This document shows, piece after piece, positions 1 through 10,237 of a stretch of DNA of 45,857 bases. The DNA is from Nemertoderma westbladi (taxonomy: Eukaryota; Xenacoelomorpha; Nemertodermatida; Nemertodermatidae): contig JAUCBJ010007059.1 of assembly GCA_032718475.1 (NCBI GenBank), positions 1 through 45,857 on the forward strand, given 5' to 3'. The notes under the pieces were generated by a model, which saw only the letters and a list, made by a program, of their open reading frames with translations, had not been told where the DNA came from and searched no databases. The translations under genes and the position numbers were made by a program. The number at the start of each line of letters is the position of its first letter. The stretch's first letter is position 1.

Positions 1-295
1 CCCTCTCGTGCCGTCGCACTCAAGAAGTGTGAAATTGTCTGGTGTCTCGTCCATAGTGCCATAGTCAGTTATCCCCCAGTCCCAGTAGCTAATTGAGAAA
101 GGTTGTATGACTATAGTACTTACTCCGAACGTATATATTTCTAGATTACTAATTACTACGTACGTACATACAAATTGCACTTATATGATTATTTTGCATT
201 AATTAAATTTGTACTTAATAGTTCGTACATCCCACGCGGCGCCTTCCAGGCGTACCACGTCCAAGTCCCAGTCTCTCTCCCTCGGCTCTGGGAAC
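1..295. other. Non-coding tail after the third BEL ORF
   Basis: There is no convincing ORF here. The stretch follows the TAG stop of the 849-residue ORF on the minus strand and presumably is the 3' untranslated part of the BEL element. I found no polypurine tract or sequence shared with the region right of 12690, so the 3' LTR is taken to lie outside the window. Confidence 0.4.
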
Positions 296-2845
296 CTATC
301 TGTTGCTCCGGGGGTAGTTCCCCCTGGCGTCCTCCTCCCTGGGTCGTTTCTTGGTTATCACCGTTCCTCTGGCATCATCCGCTTTCTGCTTTCGGACCTT
401 CGCCGCCACTTCCTTGCTGATCCCGGTCGTTGGCTCCTTGGGCGCTGGTGTTATTAGTGCCCGATATCGCTTCGCCGGTGGCCCCTCAGAATGGCCCGGT
501 TGTCTCCCTCTAGTGGCGTCCCATAGGATCATTTTCATTGCCTTTGGTACGTGCTCCGCCAAGAAATCCCTAAACTCCCTTCGGTTCTCTGGCGTCCACC
601 TGTCCAGATACCTTTGCGTGTTCATCACTCCAGCGTACGACGCCGCCGTTGCTACCTCTTGGTAGGTAAACGGTAGCCTCCGCTTTATGATTTCCATGTG
701 AGTCTCCTGATTGATAAGGAAGAAACCCCACTTGAACTCCTGGGCCTTCATGCGCTGGCGCGTCATGGCCCCGACGTCGGCCCACTCCTCGAATCTTGTG
801 AACTTCTCCTCGTCGTTCATCCAGTCGCACTCGCGTCCGTAGTGTCCCCGAAAGTGGCACTTTGGACATCGGTTATGCAACCGTGGACACGCCCCCATCC
901 TGTGGCTTGGTTCTCTGCAGTAGAGACAAAAGGTTCCCTTTTGGAACCGGTATAGGCAGCTGCTTTCCCGATGGGTCTGTCTCCCACAGTAGTCGCAGCC
1001 GAGTACCAATGTCTCCCGTCCCACCTCGTCTTTCGTCCCAAGCGATCTCCGCGGTCTGTGGAGTAGCTGGTAGGCGAACTTCTCTACGTTGGTCTCTCTA
1101 TCTACGTCGATCTCTCCGCCCCTCTCGGGCATCGTCTCCCCGAATACTATCCGTGGTGCCGTCCCCGGTTGCTCGCCCAACCTGATGGTGCTCCCCGCGA
1201 AATCCATCGCCGGCTCCTCGTGCACCCAGGTCCGCTTGCCGGATCTGTTCCAGAAGGCCCTCGCCCCACTGGCCGTCACCACCCTTCCGCCAACCCAGTC
1301 CGTGTCCGAGTGGCCTATCCTCTCGATGGGCGGCATCTCTCCGAACTCGTCGTCGTCGTCCTCCTCTTCTGGTAGTGTCTCCAATCCCGGTATCCCGATG
1401 GATCCACTATGTCCCTTCCCTCCTTGGCTCTCGCCCGTAGCTCTCCATCCCTCTAGCTCCCTTAACTTCCTTGGCGGTTGGTCGCCCTCGGCGCCCGCTG
1501 GTATGGGCATCGTTCGCAACCCCGACGTCGACTGTTTCGGCGATCCCACCGTCCATCCCAATTCTCGCCCTAGAGACTCCCCCGAACTCCCTGACGAAGT
1601 CCAATGAAGTTTGTCTAGGCCCGCCTGTTCCTCGAAGCCGTAACTCTGTGTCCTGGCCTCCTCTTCCCTCTCCTCTGCTTCTATCCTCTCCCGTCTAGCG
1701 ACTTCTTCCAGTCGCTTTGCTTCTCGTCTATCCGTCTCTAGCTGCTCCCATCTCTGATACGGTGTATCTGTCTCCCCGTCTACCAGATGTCGGCTGTTGT
1801 AGTACACCGACTCGCCCTTCGGCCCCAGGTGGTCTACCAGACCGTCAAAGGCCACTTTAAAGGCTCTCCTGTAGCTTAGGGGTGATCCCGATAACAGAAA
1901 TGCCCCTGGTTCCCTCTCGATAATCACGGTCATGAATAAGTTAAGCAAACTTATCATCATCCAGTCCTCCTGCAGGATATATCGCTTCTGATATACCTTT
2001 ATCGCTCCCCTGCGGAACTGATATACCTCCTGCTTTCCCGGTCTCGCTCCCCACTTTAGCGAGTTCGCTAGTTCTGCTCCGTATTCTTCCCTAAACTTCC
2101 CCCAGTCCATCGGTTTGTGGCATACGAGCCCCAATAATTGGCCCATCGCCACCGCCCCGCATTGGCCTGTGTTTTCGACTACCCCCAATCCATCCGGTGC
2201 CGTCATAGCCATAAAGACTTTCTGCATATCCAGGAGGTTGGTGGCGTCCGGACCGATGATCCTCTCCGCGTCCTCGCGAATCGCCGATCCCACTTTCGTC
2301 GTCGACTTCTCTCTTACTAAGACTTGTACCGCTTTCGGTAATCGGTCTAATTTCGGCCCGTCCTTCTTCCCATACGTCCCTAGGTCGAATAAGAAGATGT
2401 CCCTATTTGGCGCGGCCAAATGTAGGAGTATGGTCCTGGCCAACCCTGCCGTTCCTCGTCTCGAACCCGCCTCGTCTTCCACGGTTCCCTCGTCATCTAG
2501 GATCATATATCCTCCTCTGTTGACGGACTCTATGAATCTCTTCCAGTCCTTCCTCGGTGATTCCCTCGGGTATTTTGGAATCCCGAACTTCGCCTCGTCC
2601 CCTTTCACCACGTAGTGGAAGTGTTGGAAGATTGCGTTGTCCAGCGACGGGGTCCCGTAGGTCCCGACCAGCCGCTGTTCGTGCGCCTCCCGGAAGTGAT
2701 CCTGCAGCGCTCGTGCCGCGTGACCCCTTTCCAACCTCTCGTAGTATCCTCTCGTCTTCTCTTCCGGATGCCTCTCGGTGAAATCCACCAGTATCTCCTT
2801 TCCTCCTGACTCCGCCTTTCTCTTTCTGATCAACTTACTCGCCAT
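296..2845 (-). CDS. BEL third ORF: candidate RNase D-like exonuclease domain plus three CCHC zinc knuckles
   Basis: An 849-residue ORF with a good ATG (MASKLIRKRK) and TAG stop, no internal breaks. Residues about 102-310 look like a divergent DEDD 3'-5' exonuclease of the RNase D/WRN type. An ExoI-like D-x-E (D117-D118-E119-G) is followed by a FLFDLG strand (151-156), an ExoII-like TKVGSAIREDAERI (183-196, D192) then LLDMQ (204-208), and a possible ExoIII aspartate at D294. Residues 370-400 are a charged helix and 440-600 are low complexity with an acidic run near 495. Three exact C-x2-C-x4-H-x4-C knuckles follow at C617-C630, C640-C653 and C660-C673. A basic tail ends the protein. It occupies the env position downstream of pol but has no signal peptide or membrane segment. 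The knuckles are clear; the exonuclease call is inference from motif order. It could instead be a second gag-like RNA-binding protein. Confidence 0.6.
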   Translation of the reverse strand: MASKLIRKRKAESGGKEILVDFTERHPEEKTRGYYERLERGHAARALQDHFREAHEQRLVGTYGTPSLDNAIFQHFHYVVKGDEAKFGIPKYPRESPRKDWKRFIESVNRGGYMILDDEGTVEDEAGSRRGTAGLARTILLHLAAPNRDIFLFDLGTYGKKDGPKLDRLPKAVQVLVREKSTTKVGSAIREDAERIIGPDATNLLDMQKVFMAMTAPDGLGVVENTGQCGAVAMGQLLGLVCHKPMDWGKFREEYGAELANSLKWGARPGKQEVYQFRRGAIKVYQKRYILQEDWMMISLLNLFMTVIIEREPGAFLLSGSPLSYRRAFKVAFDGLVDHLGPKGESVYYNSRHLVDGETDTPYQRWEQLETDRREAKRLEEVARRERIEAEEREEEARTQSYGFEEQAGLDKLHWTSSGSSGESLGRELGWTVGSPKQSTSGLRTMPIPAGAEGDQPPRKLRELEGWRATGESQGGKGHSGSIGIPGLETLPEEEDDDDEFGEMPPIERIGHSDTDWVGGRVVTASGARAFWNRSGKRTWVHEEPAMDFAGSTIRLGEQPGTAPRIVFGETMPERGGEIDVDRETNVEKFAYQLLHRPRRSLGTKDEVGRETLVLGCDYCGRQTHRESSCLYRFQKGTFCLYCREPSHRMGACPRLHNRCPKCHFRGHYGRECDWMNDEEKFTRFEEWADVGAMTRQRMKAQEFKWGFFLINQETHMEIIKRRLPFTYQEVATAASYAGVMNTQRYLDRWTPENRREFRDFLAEHVPKAMKMILWDATRGRQPGHSEGPPAKRYRALITPAPKEPTTGISKEVAAKVRKQKADDARGTVITKKRPREEDARGNYPRSNR

Positions 2846-3365
2846 TCCGAACGTTCACTCGCTCACCTGCAAGGTGGTGCCTTACCAAGGCGCAATACAG
2901 ATGAGTGATGTATCTAGGATGTTCTGTACAGTTCGATAATGGCCTATTTCCTACTTAACTGCGCCTTTTAACCTAAATTATTCCTAATTAATTTTGAAGC
3001 TAGTAAATGAGCGTAATTTACAATTTCTGTCCGTTACTTTTATTATGTTCCAGAACAACTTCCCTTGTGTTGCCACTATTCTACAACTTTCAGCCCTATT
3101 CTATTTATTTATCCATTTACTTTGATTCTACCCTATTCTATTTATTTATCCATTTACTTTGATTCTACTGTCCTACTACTTACTACTGCCTATGGATTAC
3201 TCTATTCTCTAATCCACATTCTGGCCTACTCTGTGGGTCTATGCAGTACAGCAGTGTGCGTCGTGTGGCCACACGATTTATCCAGCTGTACTCATATGCC
3301 CCCCTCTCTCTACTAACTGCTAACTAATACCTATATCTATATCCCCTTTTACCTCTTACTCTCTC
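2846..3365. other. Non-coding spacer with a 37-bp direct duplication
   Basis: This AT-rich spacer lies between the third BEL ORF and the tandem array. It holds two adjacent copies of a 37-bp unit (3094-3130 and 3131-3167) that begins CCCTATTCTATTTATTTATC. I see no gene here. On the minus strand it would be the leader of the 849-residue ORF. Confidence 0.5.
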
Positions 3366-4018
3366 TCTTCTAACTAACGGTACTTACGTACCCTCTAACT
3401 CTCTAACTAACTATCGGTACTACGTACCCTCTAACTCTCTAACTAACTATCGGTACTACGTACCCTCTAACTCTCTAACTAACTATCGGTACTACGTACC
3501 CTCTAACTCTCTAACTAACTATCGGTGCTACGTACCCTCTAACTCTAACTAACTAGCGGTACTACGTACCCTCTAACTCTCTAACTAACTATCGGTACTT
3601 ACGTACCCTCTAACTCTCTAACTAATTATCGGTACTACGTACCCTCTAACTCTCTAACTAACTATCGGTACTACGTACCCTCTAACTCTCTAACTAACTA
3701 TCGGTACTACGTACCCTCTAACTCTCTAACTAGCGGTACTACGTACCCTCTAACTCTCTGACTAACTAACGGTACTTACATACCCTCTAACTAACTCTCT
3801 AACTGGCAGTACTACGTACCGCCTAACTAACTAACTAACGGTACTTACGTACCCTCTAACTAACTCTCTGACTGGCGGTACTACGTACCTCCTAACTAAC
3901 TAACTAACTAACGGTACTTACGTACCCTCTAACTAACTCTCTGACTGGCGGTACTATGTACCTTCTAACTAACTAACTAACTAGGTACTACGTACCTTCT
4001 TACTAACTCTCTGCCTAC
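3366..4018. repeat. 36-bp tandem repeat array within the BEL element
   Basis: The unit is about 36 bp, of the form CCCTCTAACTCTCTAACTAA followed by CTATCGGTACTACGTA. About a dozen regular copies run from 3390 to 3760, then degenerate units of variable length reach about 4018. Each unit carries GGTACTACGTACC-like palindromic sequence. The array separates the pol stop at 4148 from the third ORF. Such internal minisatellites usually vary in copy number between element copies. Confidence 0.85.
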
Positions 4019-4147
4019 TAACTGCGTACCTACCATGTACTATTTTTTATTTTATTTTTATTATTTTGTTTGTGGGAAGGGCGTCTCGCCCTCAATCCCA
4101 CCCCCCTCAGTCCAAAACTTGGACGACTAAACTTTTCTCTAACTTTG

Positions 4148-5107
4148 CTAAGGTGCCCCTTCTAATAGACAGCATTTACCTACAGCTCTCCTGTAGGTTT
4201 TTCTGTCCTTCGCACCTATCTTTCCACCTATCCGCACTTCTACCGATCGGACTCTTCCGTCCTCGTCGGAGTAGGTGCCTACAACTCTCGCCAACCGCCA
4301 TTGGTTGTTGATGATAGTATCATCCGTGACGATTACGAGATCTCCTACTCTTAACTCCCTGTTCAGCTTCCTCCACTTGCTTCGCTTATGGAGTGTGGGT
4401 AGGTATTCCTCGACCCACCTCCTCCAATACTCTGCGCTTATTGCTTTAGCGACTTTCCAACTTTGGCGGGAGTGTATGTTGTCTGGGTCTACACCCCGCA
4501 TATCGATGGTCGCTGGCCTTTCCATTAGGAAATGGCTAGGCGTTAGCACGTCTAGTGACTCAGGGTCATCATTCTCCGGGTATAGCGGTCTGCTATTAAT
4601 GACCCCCTCGCACTTCGCAAGTACTGTACGTAAGACGTCCTCAGTGACCATGTGGGTGTTCATTAGCTTCGTCATTAGACGCTTTGAACTGCCCACCAGT
4701 CTCTCGACGCATCCTAGTGTATGTGGTGCATACGGCGTCCTTCTCTCCCACTTTACTTGTCGTCGTCTCATGGCTGCCCTGACTTCTTCCCCCTCCAAGA
4801 TGTCCAAGGCCTCTGCCATCTCACTCTCTGCGCCCACAAAGTTGGTGCCGTTGTCGCTGTATATCACTGCGATCGTCCCACCTTTGCGGTCCCTAAACCT
4901 TTCTAAGGCGTTAATGAACGCTGATGCGGTTGCATCCTGGGCGAGTTCTATCCCTACCGCCCGTGTGTTGTTGCATACGAAGATAATGCCGTAGCGTTTC
5001 TCCGTGTGTCGCATCACTCTGATCTTTATCGGCCCGAACATGTCCACACCGCAATGCGTAAATGGCGGGTCGTGCTGTCTTACCCTACTCGCCGGTAGTG
5101 GCGCCAT
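4148..5107 (-). CDS. BEL integrase core and C-terminal domain (3' part of pol)
   Basis: This 319-residue segment begins at an internal Met (MAPLPASRV) and ends in TAG at 4150-4148. It carries the integrase catalytic triad: D22 (VDMFGP), D85 (YSDNGTNF) and E135 (LGCVERLVGSSK), followed by a C-terminal domain (about 230-300) with RVGDLVIV typical of BEL/Pao integrases. It inserts element cDNA into host DNA. It is not a separate gene. It is in the same reading frame as the long gag-pol ORF, separated only by a TGA at 5137-5135 and nine codons, so it is the C-terminal end of the polyprotein interrupted by one stop. Confidence 0.85.
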   Translation of the reverse strand: MAPLPASRVRQHDPPFTHCGVDMFGPIKIRVMRHTEKRYGIIFVCNNTRAVGIELAQDATASAFINALERFRDRKGGTIAVIYSDNGTNFVGAESEMAEALDILEGEEVRAAMRRRQVKWERRTPYAPHTLGCVERLVGSSKRLMTKLMNTHMVTEDVLRTVLAKCEGVINSRPLYPENDDPESLDVLTPSHFLMERPATIDMRGVDPDNIHSRQSWKVAKAISAEYWRRWVEEYLPTLHKRSKWRKLNRELRVGDLVIVTDDTIINNQWRLARVVGTYSDEDGRVRSVEVRIGGKIGAKDRKTYRRAVGKCCLLEGAP

Positions 5108-5134
5108 CTCCTGTACGGCTCGCTCCTTCTTCGC

Positions 5135-8100
5135 TCATCGGCAGGTCTGGCACTGCCCCACTACCGCTTTAACCTTCTTCCTTAATTGTTTGACCCAATA
5201 GGTCCTCCTTATCTCTGTGAGGGTTCGGTTGGTGCCCCCATGCAATATCGATTTGTGGGAGTCCCATATAATCTGGTGGACTATTGGCGATCCTGTAGGA
5301 ATGATGATGGGTTTCGGTGGTACGACTATGCTATTGTTGTATCCCACCCTAGAATTCATTACTAGAATCCCGTCGTCATTGAGTTGTGGCGACAGCGTAA
5401 TCAGCTCGCTGTCCCGTCGGAGGTGCTGTTGGTTACCGACGTGTTCCACCTCGTCGCCGTAGTTCTTCCGTTGTTCATAGCGGATCACTGCCTTGGCCGC
5501 TCCTTCCAGATCTATGGTTGTCCTGATCTTCTTGTCCTTACCGACTCCCGCAAGGAAATTCCCGAAGGCTCTCCAGTACGCCACTAGTTTCTTGGTCTTA
5601 TACCAACTAGCACTGTAGCTGAGGAGTTTATCCGTCGGGTTATCGCACAGTTCCCTTCCTGGTTGCACGTCCCTAATCTCCCTCACCATCTGGGAGTATA
5701 TCTCTTCTCCCTCTGAATCTCCATCTTCTCCTTCTGATACTACTTCCGAGCCCGGGTCCACCTTCCTCATCGGCGGCCAGGCCTCCCTATCGCTCAGAAA
5801 TTGTGGCCCATGTTGCCACAATACTTCCTTCTTCAGGAAAGTGTGGCGTTCCACGCCCCTCGACAGCAAGTCCGCTGGGTTCTCGTCTGTTGGGCAGTAG
5901 TGCCACCTTTCCAGTTCTGTGCTCGCCCTTATTTCGTCCACTCTATTCGCGACGAATATCGGGTATCTCGTCCTTTCGTTGTGTAGCCAACCAAGCACTA
6001 CCATGGAGTCCGTCCAGTAGTGTGTCTCCACTATGTTGGGAATAGTATCCACTAGGTAGGCTGTGGCTCTTACTCCTAGTCTCGCAGCTGTCAATTCTAA
6101 CTTGGGAACTGATGCTGAATCTGGCGGCGTTGACTTTGCTTTGCTAAAGGCTAGTCTTGGCTTATGAGCCCCCTCTCGTTGTACTAAGTAGAGTGCCGCT
6201 CCGTACGCTTCCAACGACGCGTCGGAGAACATGTGTAGGTCCAGATTCGTCATGTTCCCATCCGGGAAATACACCCTTGGCATGTTGTATGTCCCCATCT
6301 TCTCCAAGTTTCCTGTCCACTTGCTCCACTGTTTCTTGATTTCCTCTGGTACCTCTACGTCCCACTCATCTTTCAATTTGTATACTCTCTTGAGTATCTG
6401 TTTCCCCGTGACTAATAATGGGGATGCTAGGCCTAGGGGATCGTATATCCTTGCTATATATGATACATAGCCCCTCTTCGTGTGGATGTCTGCGCCCTCC
6501 TGGCTCAGCTGATACTTCAGTTCGTCTGTCTTTCTATCCCACACGATTCCCAATGCCTTCTGCTGAGATTCTGTTCTCTTAATTGCCATGTCCTGCCCTT
6601 TGGCTGTTGTGGGATTATCCATGGTCGATTCTGGTTTCCTGTCCTCTATGGCTTTGATAAATTCTTCCGAACTGGATTGGAATTTGGTCAGGTTAAAGCT
6701 GGATCCCTTTAGGATGTCGCGAACCTCGCGCCCCGTATCCAGTATCTCCTTAACCGTATTTCCAGACTCCATTCCGTCGTCTACGTAGAAACCGCGTCGA
6801 ATCATATCGACGGCCCTACTGCTGTATCTATCTTCCTTCCCCTTTACTGTGTCTCTCACTGCCATAGTCGTCGTAAATGAAGACGACTTGGCCCCCATGT
6901 TCTGTACTATCATCTTATATGCTGGTATTATCGGCGGTTCTTCTTCGCCGTTATACCATAAGAAGCGTTGACTGTCGCTATCTTCTTCCGTTACACGGAC
7001 TTGGTTGAACATGCCTTCTATGTCACACGTGAAGGCGTGTTTCCCATTTCGAAATCTAAGTAACACCTCTATGCCCGAATTGTAAATGTTTGGGCCTTCT
7101 AACAGGTAATCGTTTAAGCATTTTCCGTCAGTCTTTGCCGATGCGTCGACTACCATCCTTAGTTTACCTTTCTTTGGATCTAAAGCCACGTGCAGTGGCA
7201 GGTAATATATCCTATCCGTGTTCGGCTCGTCGACCGGTAACTCCACGGCCCATCCTTTGTCAACGTACTTCTTAATTGTTCTGTGGATGTACTCATTCTT
7301 CTCGGGGCTCCGTTTTAGTGTTTGTTTCAGCTTGCGGAGCCTCGTGAGTACCATCCCCCTATTGTCGGGCAGCGGTATCTTCGGTAGTTTCCATACCATT
7401 CCTATAGTATACCGCCCCTCATCGCATGTCATCGATTCCTCCACGCTTTGTAAAGCCTGCTTGTCTTCCACCGAGGTCCCGACCCCGGTTTCTTTCAGTC
7501 CCTCGAAATCCTGTCTGAGCAGTCTTTTAAGCTGCTCCTCTGCTCCCTCGTCACTCATTTCCTGCATTGTTCCCACGAACATGCATCCTGATGTCTCCGA
7601 CATCCTAAATGGTATCTTGCTCTTGATTGGACCACTCAGCGTCCACCCGAATGGTGTTAATATGGCCACTGGGTCACTCTGCTTGTCTTCGCCGAAGACC
7701 GTTTGCATTCTTTCGTGGGCCGTTGGGCAGTCCATACCTACTATGATGGATACCTTCCTAACGTCCACGTCTGGGATTGAGAAGTCAATGTTGTCCAGGA
7801 ATTTATACTGCTCGACCTCGATGTTGGTTGGCCGCCTGGCATTGATATTAATTGACTCTATCACTTGAATGGGGTCGATGGTTGCCCCATAGTCGCATCC
7901 TGGTGCCACTGCTGCAATTGCGCACCGTCCTGTTCTCATCTCCAGGATCTCATCTTTGCTAGAGATGGTTGTTATCGCCATCCTGCTTGGCCTCGTTCTC
8001 AATCCTATCTCCTCGGCCACCCATTCCTCGACTAATGTGAAGGCAGCTCCACTATCAACCAGCATTAGTGTTGTTACTGATCGATTGCCTTCCCCGATCA

Positions 8101-10159
8101 CTCGTACTGGTACTACTCCAAGTAGCACCGTTCCTCTCTTCTTCGCCCCTACTGTGCTCATCGCCATCGTTTGGCCTCTCCTTTGACCAAATTTCATTGG
8201 CTTCTCCTTGCACTCTCTTGCTCTATGTCCACTCATTACACATCGCGAGCAGATTTTATTGCTGAACGCATAGTCTATCTGATCTTGCTTAGGTAGCGCC
8301 TGCCAGTACCTGCAGTTCATAGTTTGATGAAGCGCATTTGCGTGTAGCTGACATTTGCTCTTTGGGTCGTAGCCCTCTTTATACAGTGCATTGCGTATCG
8401 CATTTGCGTTCGTACCAAAGTCCCTACTATTCTTATTGTTTGGGTTTTGCCTATTGGACGTACTGGGGTTATGTTTATTCGTGTTATTATTGTTTCCCTG
8501 TCCGTTCCATGATGTTGTCTTATCCTCGGCTAGCTGTGGACTTGCAGTCCCCTGCGTCGCTGCATATGGCAATGATTGCCTGAGTCTCGTTAATGCGTTC
8601 GATGTGTTGTGCTCTGGTTTCGGTCTATGGTAGTCTGTCTTCGGTCCCTTTCCCAGGCTGTCTTCGCTATAGACTGGGTCAGTTATTAGTTCAGCCTCGT
8701 AGTTTAAGAAGTTTGACATTTCTTCTAAACCCGGTTCCGCACCCTTCTTATCTCGAGTGGAGAAGGCGATTTTCCTCCACTTGTTGCGCAGCCAGTTTGG
8801 TAGTGCCTGCGCTATCGTGGTGATGTTGTTGGACGCATTGAGCTCGTACGGCGCGTCTAGCGTCTTCAGCACGATTAGCGCCTTTTCGACTTTGTTAGCG
8901 AACGTCTTAATGCTAACGGGATTATCCTGTAGGCCACCCGATGTTATGCCTCTCAGCGTCTGCCTGATGATCTTGGCCGGGTGCCCGTATTCCCTATCCA
9001 GTGCCCGCCATGCTGTCGTGAAGCCGCCCTCTATTCCTTGATATTGCCTCACGATGTCGTATGCTGGGCCTCCCGTGTACACTTGTAGATACTTTAGGCA
9101 CTCCGCCTGCGTCAAGTTTTTTGTTAGTATTTCGTTACTATACATGCGCCGAAACTGTAGATATTCTTCCGGCCTGCTCCCATCGAATTTGAATGGTTCC
9201 ACAGGTGGTAACTCGATCCTCGTTTTCAACGCATCGATCAACGTGGCCATCCCCATCGCCTGCGCTTCCAATGGATTCGATGGGTGCTGCATACTTTCTC
9301 CTGTCTGGTGCGTTCCGTCTGTCCTATTTCTTGACTTTCTCTGACTTGGGTATGTCATCGGGGGTAGCGGCCCCCTCCATATGTCTGTATCACACGACCT
9401 ATTCTCATCCAAGGGTCTCGTTGTTCTTGCCCCTATCGGGGTATATTGTTGATATTGTGATGGGGGAATGTCACCCTGTCCCCCCCCCCCCACCGGTATG
9501 TTTGGTACTGGTGTTGATGTTAATATGTTGGGGCCCATGCACCTATCCGCAATAATTCCCCCCTCCCCTGGGTATATGTTATGTCCCTGCATGCTGTAGT
9601 CATACTGCTGTGCTGGTACCGGTATAGGCCTATCAGCTTCTGGCCTACCCGCCGGTATGTATTCCGCGACTTCCGGGTTTAATCCCGTTGTCCACGCTAT
9701 CCTATCGCCTACATTGCCTCTCTCAGTATGGCCTATAGTATGTGCAGTAAGGCCTACAGTATGTCCTACAGTCTGCATGTGTTGTTCGGGATCGAAGTTT
9801 ATTCTTCTCGAATAATCCTCCCCGCGGCTACCGTATTCTCGATCGATAGGTATATTCCGTCGGAAAGTTTCTCTTCGACCCCCCTCTCTACTGTTCTCAT
9901 CTTCGTACCGGTACATCGCGTACCCCTCTCTCGGCGCGTAGTGCGCCTCGCCGGGTCGCATCTCTCCGGGGCGACGGCAATCTCCCGGAGTCCGACCCCA
10001 CTGACTCTCCATTCTCATCTCAACTACCGACGGCTCGCTATCCGTCCTCGCTCTTCTATCGTTCGCGGCGATACCTCTACTACTCTCTTCTCTTCTTCTC
10101 CTTTCAGTGGAGTATTCCCGCTCGTGAGATCTCTCGTCGACCTCCCGGTTAAACCCCAC
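5135..10159 (-). CDS. BEL/Pao gag-pol polyprotein (gag, protease, RT, RNase H, integrase zinc finger)
   Basis: An open frame of more than 1,670 codons. The frame is open back to the TGA at 10240-10238, and the GTG at 10159 is not a likely start; the first Met is near residue 48. Order: basic and low-complexity N-terminus (1-300), DUF1759-like gag (about 305-500), Asn-rich linker (555-580), CCHC knuckle C637-C650, aspartic protease with DSGA at 702-705, reverse transcriptase (about 960-1180) with D1046 in CDIEGMF and YVDD at 1125-1128, RNase H with D1313, E1355 and D1384, then the integrase HHCC finger ending CQTC at 1670-1673. The frame stops at TGA 5137-5135, directly after the finger, and the integrase core continues in the same frame. 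All visible catalytic residues are intact. Function: reverse transcription and integration of the element. Confidence 0.9.
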   Translation of the reverse strand: MGFNREVDERSHEREYSTERRRREESSRGIAANDRRARTDSEPSVVEMRMESQWGRTPGDCRRPGEMRPGEAHYAPREGYAMYRYEDENSREGGRRETFRRNIPIDREYGSRGEDYSRRINFDPEQHMQTVGHTVGLTAHTIGHTERGNVGDRIAWTTGLNPEVAEYIPAGRPEADRPIPVPAQQYDYSMQGHNIYPGEGGIIADRCMGPNILTSTPVPNIPVGGGGQGDIPPSQYQQYTPIGARTTRPLDENRSCDTDIWRGPLPPMTYPSQRKSRNRTDGTHQTGESMQHPSNPLEAQAMGMATLIDALKTRIELPPVEPFKFDGSRPEEYLQFRRMYSNEILTKNLTQAECLKYLQVYTGGPAYDIVRQYQGIEGGFTTAWRALDREYGHPAKIIRQTLRGITSGGLQDNPVSIKTFANKVEKALIVLKTLDAPYELNASNNITTIAQALPNWLRNKWRKIAFSTRDKKGAEPGLEEMSNFLNYEAELITDPVYSEDSLGKGPKTDYHRPKPEHNTSNALTRLRQSLPYAATQGTASPQLAEDKTTSWNGQGNNNNTNKHNPSTSNRQNPNNKNSRDFGTNANAIRNALYKEGYDPKSKCQLHANALHQTMNCRYWQALPKQDQIDYAFSNKICSRCVMSGHRARECKEKPMKFGQRRGQTMAMSTVGAKKRGTVLLGVVPVRVIGEGNRSVTTLMLVDSGAAFTLVEEWVAEEIGLRTRPSRMAITTISSKDEILEMRTGRCAIAAVAPGCDYGATIDPIQVIESININARRPTNIEVEQYKFLDNIDFSIPDVDVRKVSIIVGMDCPTAHERMQTVFGEDKQSDPVAILTPFGWTLSGPIKSKIPFRMSETSGCMFVGTMQEMSDEGAEEQLKRLLRQDFEGLKETGVGTSVEDKQALQSVEESMTCDEGRYTIGMVWKLPKIPLPDNRGMVLTRLRKLKQTLKRSPEKNEYIHRTIKKYVDKGWAVELPVDEPNTDRIYYLPLHVALDPKKGKLRMVVDASAKTDGKCLNDYLLEGPNIYNSGIEVLLRFRNGKHAFTCDIEGMFNQVRVTEEDSDSQRFLWYNGEEEPPIIPAYKMIVQNMGAKSSSFTTTMAVRDTVKGKEDRYSSRAVDMIRRGFYVDDGMESGNTVKEILDTGREVRDILKGSSFNLTKFQSSSEEFIKAIEDRKPESTMDNPTTAKGQDMAIKRTESQQKALGIVWDRKTDELKYQLSQEGADIHTKRGYVSYIARIYDPLGLASPLLVTGKQILKRVYKLKDEWDVEVPEEIKKQWSKWTGNLEKMGTYNMPRVYFPDGNMTNLDLHMFSDASLEAYGAALYLVQREGAHKPRLAFSKAKSTPPDSASVPKLELTAARLGVRATAYLVDTIPNIVETHYWTDSMVVLGWLHNERTRYPIFVANRVDEIRASTELERWHYCPTDENPADLLSRGVERHTFLKKEVLWQHGPQFLSDREAWPPMRKVDPGSEVVSEGEDGDSEGEEIYSQMVREIRDVQPGRELCDNPTDKLLSYSASWYKTKKLVAYWRAFGNFLAGVGKDKKIRTTIDLEGAAKAVIRYEQRKNYGDEVEHVGNQQHLRRDSELITLSPQLNDDGILVMNSRVGYNNSIVVPPKPIIIPTGSPIVHQIIWDSHKSILHGGTNRTLTEIRRTYWVKQLRKKVKAVVGQCQTCR

Positions 10160-10237
10160 TGTTCTTCTTCCCTCTTCTGATCGGGCTCGACGCTTCGTCC
10201 GCCCTCTTACGACGTCAACCTGTCTCTCTCTGCTCGG

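Noticed and set aside
1-295. 3' LTR of the BEL element
   Set aside because: No similarity to the 12690-13320 region could be found by eye, so I do not call an LTR here.
296-2845. Retroviral envelope gene in the third ORF position of the BEL element
   Set aside because: No signal peptide, transmembrane segment or cysteine-rich ectodomain; the protein is soluble-looking with zinc knuckles.
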